From the NCBI GenBank assembly GCA_021784975.1, contig JAJYGU010000258.1, positions 1 through 6,618 on the forward strand: DNA of 6,618 bases, in the 5' to 3' direction. This DNA comes from Planctomycetota bacterium. Its GTDB lineage: Bacteria > Planctomycetota > Planctomycetia > Pirellulales > Thermoguttaceae. A program made the position numbers and the translations under genes. Within the stretch, counting starts at the first letter, position 1; every line of letters begins with the position of its first letter. Below the pieces are notes generated by a model. It ran no database searches, had not been told where the DNA came from, and saw nothing but the letters and a program-made list of their open reading frames with translations. Positions 6,094 through 6,618 of the stretch are shown piece after piece.

Positions 6094-6618
6094 GTGTCGC
6101 TTCCCGGTCTGACCATCATCGGCGAATCGATCAACGATTCCGTACCCTCGACCAAGAAGCTGTTTGACGCGGGCGATCTCGAGGGGCTGCTGCAGCTCGC
6201 CCGGATGCAAGACGCCGGCGGGGCGGCCTATATCGACCTGAACGTCGGCCCACGTCCGCCGCAGTTCATGGCCGACATGGTGCGGAAGATCCAGAGCGTA
6301 ACCGCCAAGCCGCTCTCGCTCGATACCCCCGATCTGGAGACCGCCCGCGCGGGGCTCGAGGCCTACGATCGGGCGCGGGCCGGTGGCCAGTCGCCGATCC
6401 TGAACTCGATCAGCCCGCTGCGGGCGGGGATGTTCGAACTTTACAAACTCTGTGCGTTCAGACCCATCTTATTGGTTTCCGAAAACGTGGTCGACGGGCA
6501 ATCGAGGCCTTGCCGGACCGCTCAGGAGACGCACCAGGCAGCCCGGCAGTTGGTCGAGACGTTTCTGGCCCGTTGTGGCGGGGCGACCAAGGGCGACTGC
6601 ATCATCGACGGCGGCATC
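6094..6618 (+). CDS. Pterin-binding methyltransferase, dihydropteroate synthase / methyl-H4folate:corrinoid methyltransferase family (3' end beyond window)
   Basis: The first 175 residues are present and the frame is open at the window edge. The start is GTG at 6094, chosen because AGGGA (6080-6084) lies 9 nt upstream and because the family N-terminus LTIIGESIN follows immediately. The frame is open further upstream, but there it runs through repeat DNA. The residues show the pterin-binding TIM-barrel pattern: IGESIN at strand 1 (as IGERIN in AcsE-type enzymes), QDAGGAAYIDLNVGPR at strand 2, PLSLDT at strand 3, ILNSIS at strand 4 and CIIDGGI at the edge. The Asp and Asn of these motifs hold the pterin ring in the family. 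In a folate-biosynthesis FolP one would expect a different glycine-rich loop and neighbours. Beside a corrinoid protein and an MTHFR, transfer of methyl between methyl-H4folate and cobalamin is much more likely. It is 263 bp from the MTHFR gene, so it may be in the same operon or have its own promoter. Confidence 0.82.
   Translation, partial: MSLPGLTIIGESINDSVPSTKKLFDAGDLEGLLQLARMQDAGGAAYIDLNVGPRPPQFMADMVRKIQSVTAKPLSLDTPDLETARAGLEAYDRARAGGQSPILNSISPLRAGMFELYKLCAFRPILLVSENVVDGQSRPCRTAQETHQAARQLVETFLARCGGATKGDCIIDGGI

Noticed and set aside
5940..6167. 75-codon plus-strand frame spanning the repeats and the start of the pterin gene
   Set aside because: Its sequence is translated heptamer repeat (HPSSLIAHPS) and then runs out of frame through the pterin gene.

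Overview
The window looks like high-GC chromosomal DNA from a planctomycete, probably of the Pirellulales group. This is an inference from three things: a Tat-exported Gfo/Idh/MocA oxidoreductase next to a secreted glycoside hydrolase, a folate/corrinoid C1 cassette of a type seen in that phylum, and intergenic DNA carrying a GGGACTGTCCC palindrome and degenerate heptamer repeats. No rRNA, tRNA, CRISPR array or transposase gene is visible.

Left half, minus strand (1-3395): a two-gene operon read leftwards. The first gene (3395-2079) is a Tat-signal Gfo/Idh/MocA oxidoreductase. Fifteen bases later comes a Sec-signal glycoside hydrolase family 2 protein (2063 to the window edge, C-terminus missing) that resembles exo-beta-D-glucosaminidases. 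Its acid/base glutamate is present, but the position of the catalytic nucleophile appears to hold serine. A good sigma70-type promoter (TTGCTT-17-TATACT) lies upstream of the oxidoreductase, with a perfect 12-bp palindrome in its spacer.

Middle (3396-3622): a 227-bp divergent intergenic region holding the promoters of both operons.

Right half, plus strand (3623-6618): a C1 cassette. A free-standing methyl-carrier corrinoid protein (3623-4252) is followed after 9 bp by a fused methylenetetrahydrofolate reductase with a ten-cysteine C-terminal domain (4262-5830). After a 263-bp gap full of repeats comes a pterin-binding methyltransferase of the dihydropteroate synthase/methyl-H4folate:corrinoid methyltransferase family (6094 to the window edge, C-terminus missing). 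Together these could move a methyl group between H4folate and cobalamin, as in the methyl branch of the Wood-Ljungdahl pathway or in corrinoid demethylation systems. No substrate-specific methyltransferase, corrinoid reactivase or methyl acceptor enzyme lies in the window, so direction and physiological substrate stay open.

The gap 5831-6093 has two repeat structures: a 44-nt near-perfect palindrome framed by 11-bp inverted repeats, and a purine/pyrimidine foldback with a 7-bp tandem repeat. Both look like dispersed, non-autonomous elements.
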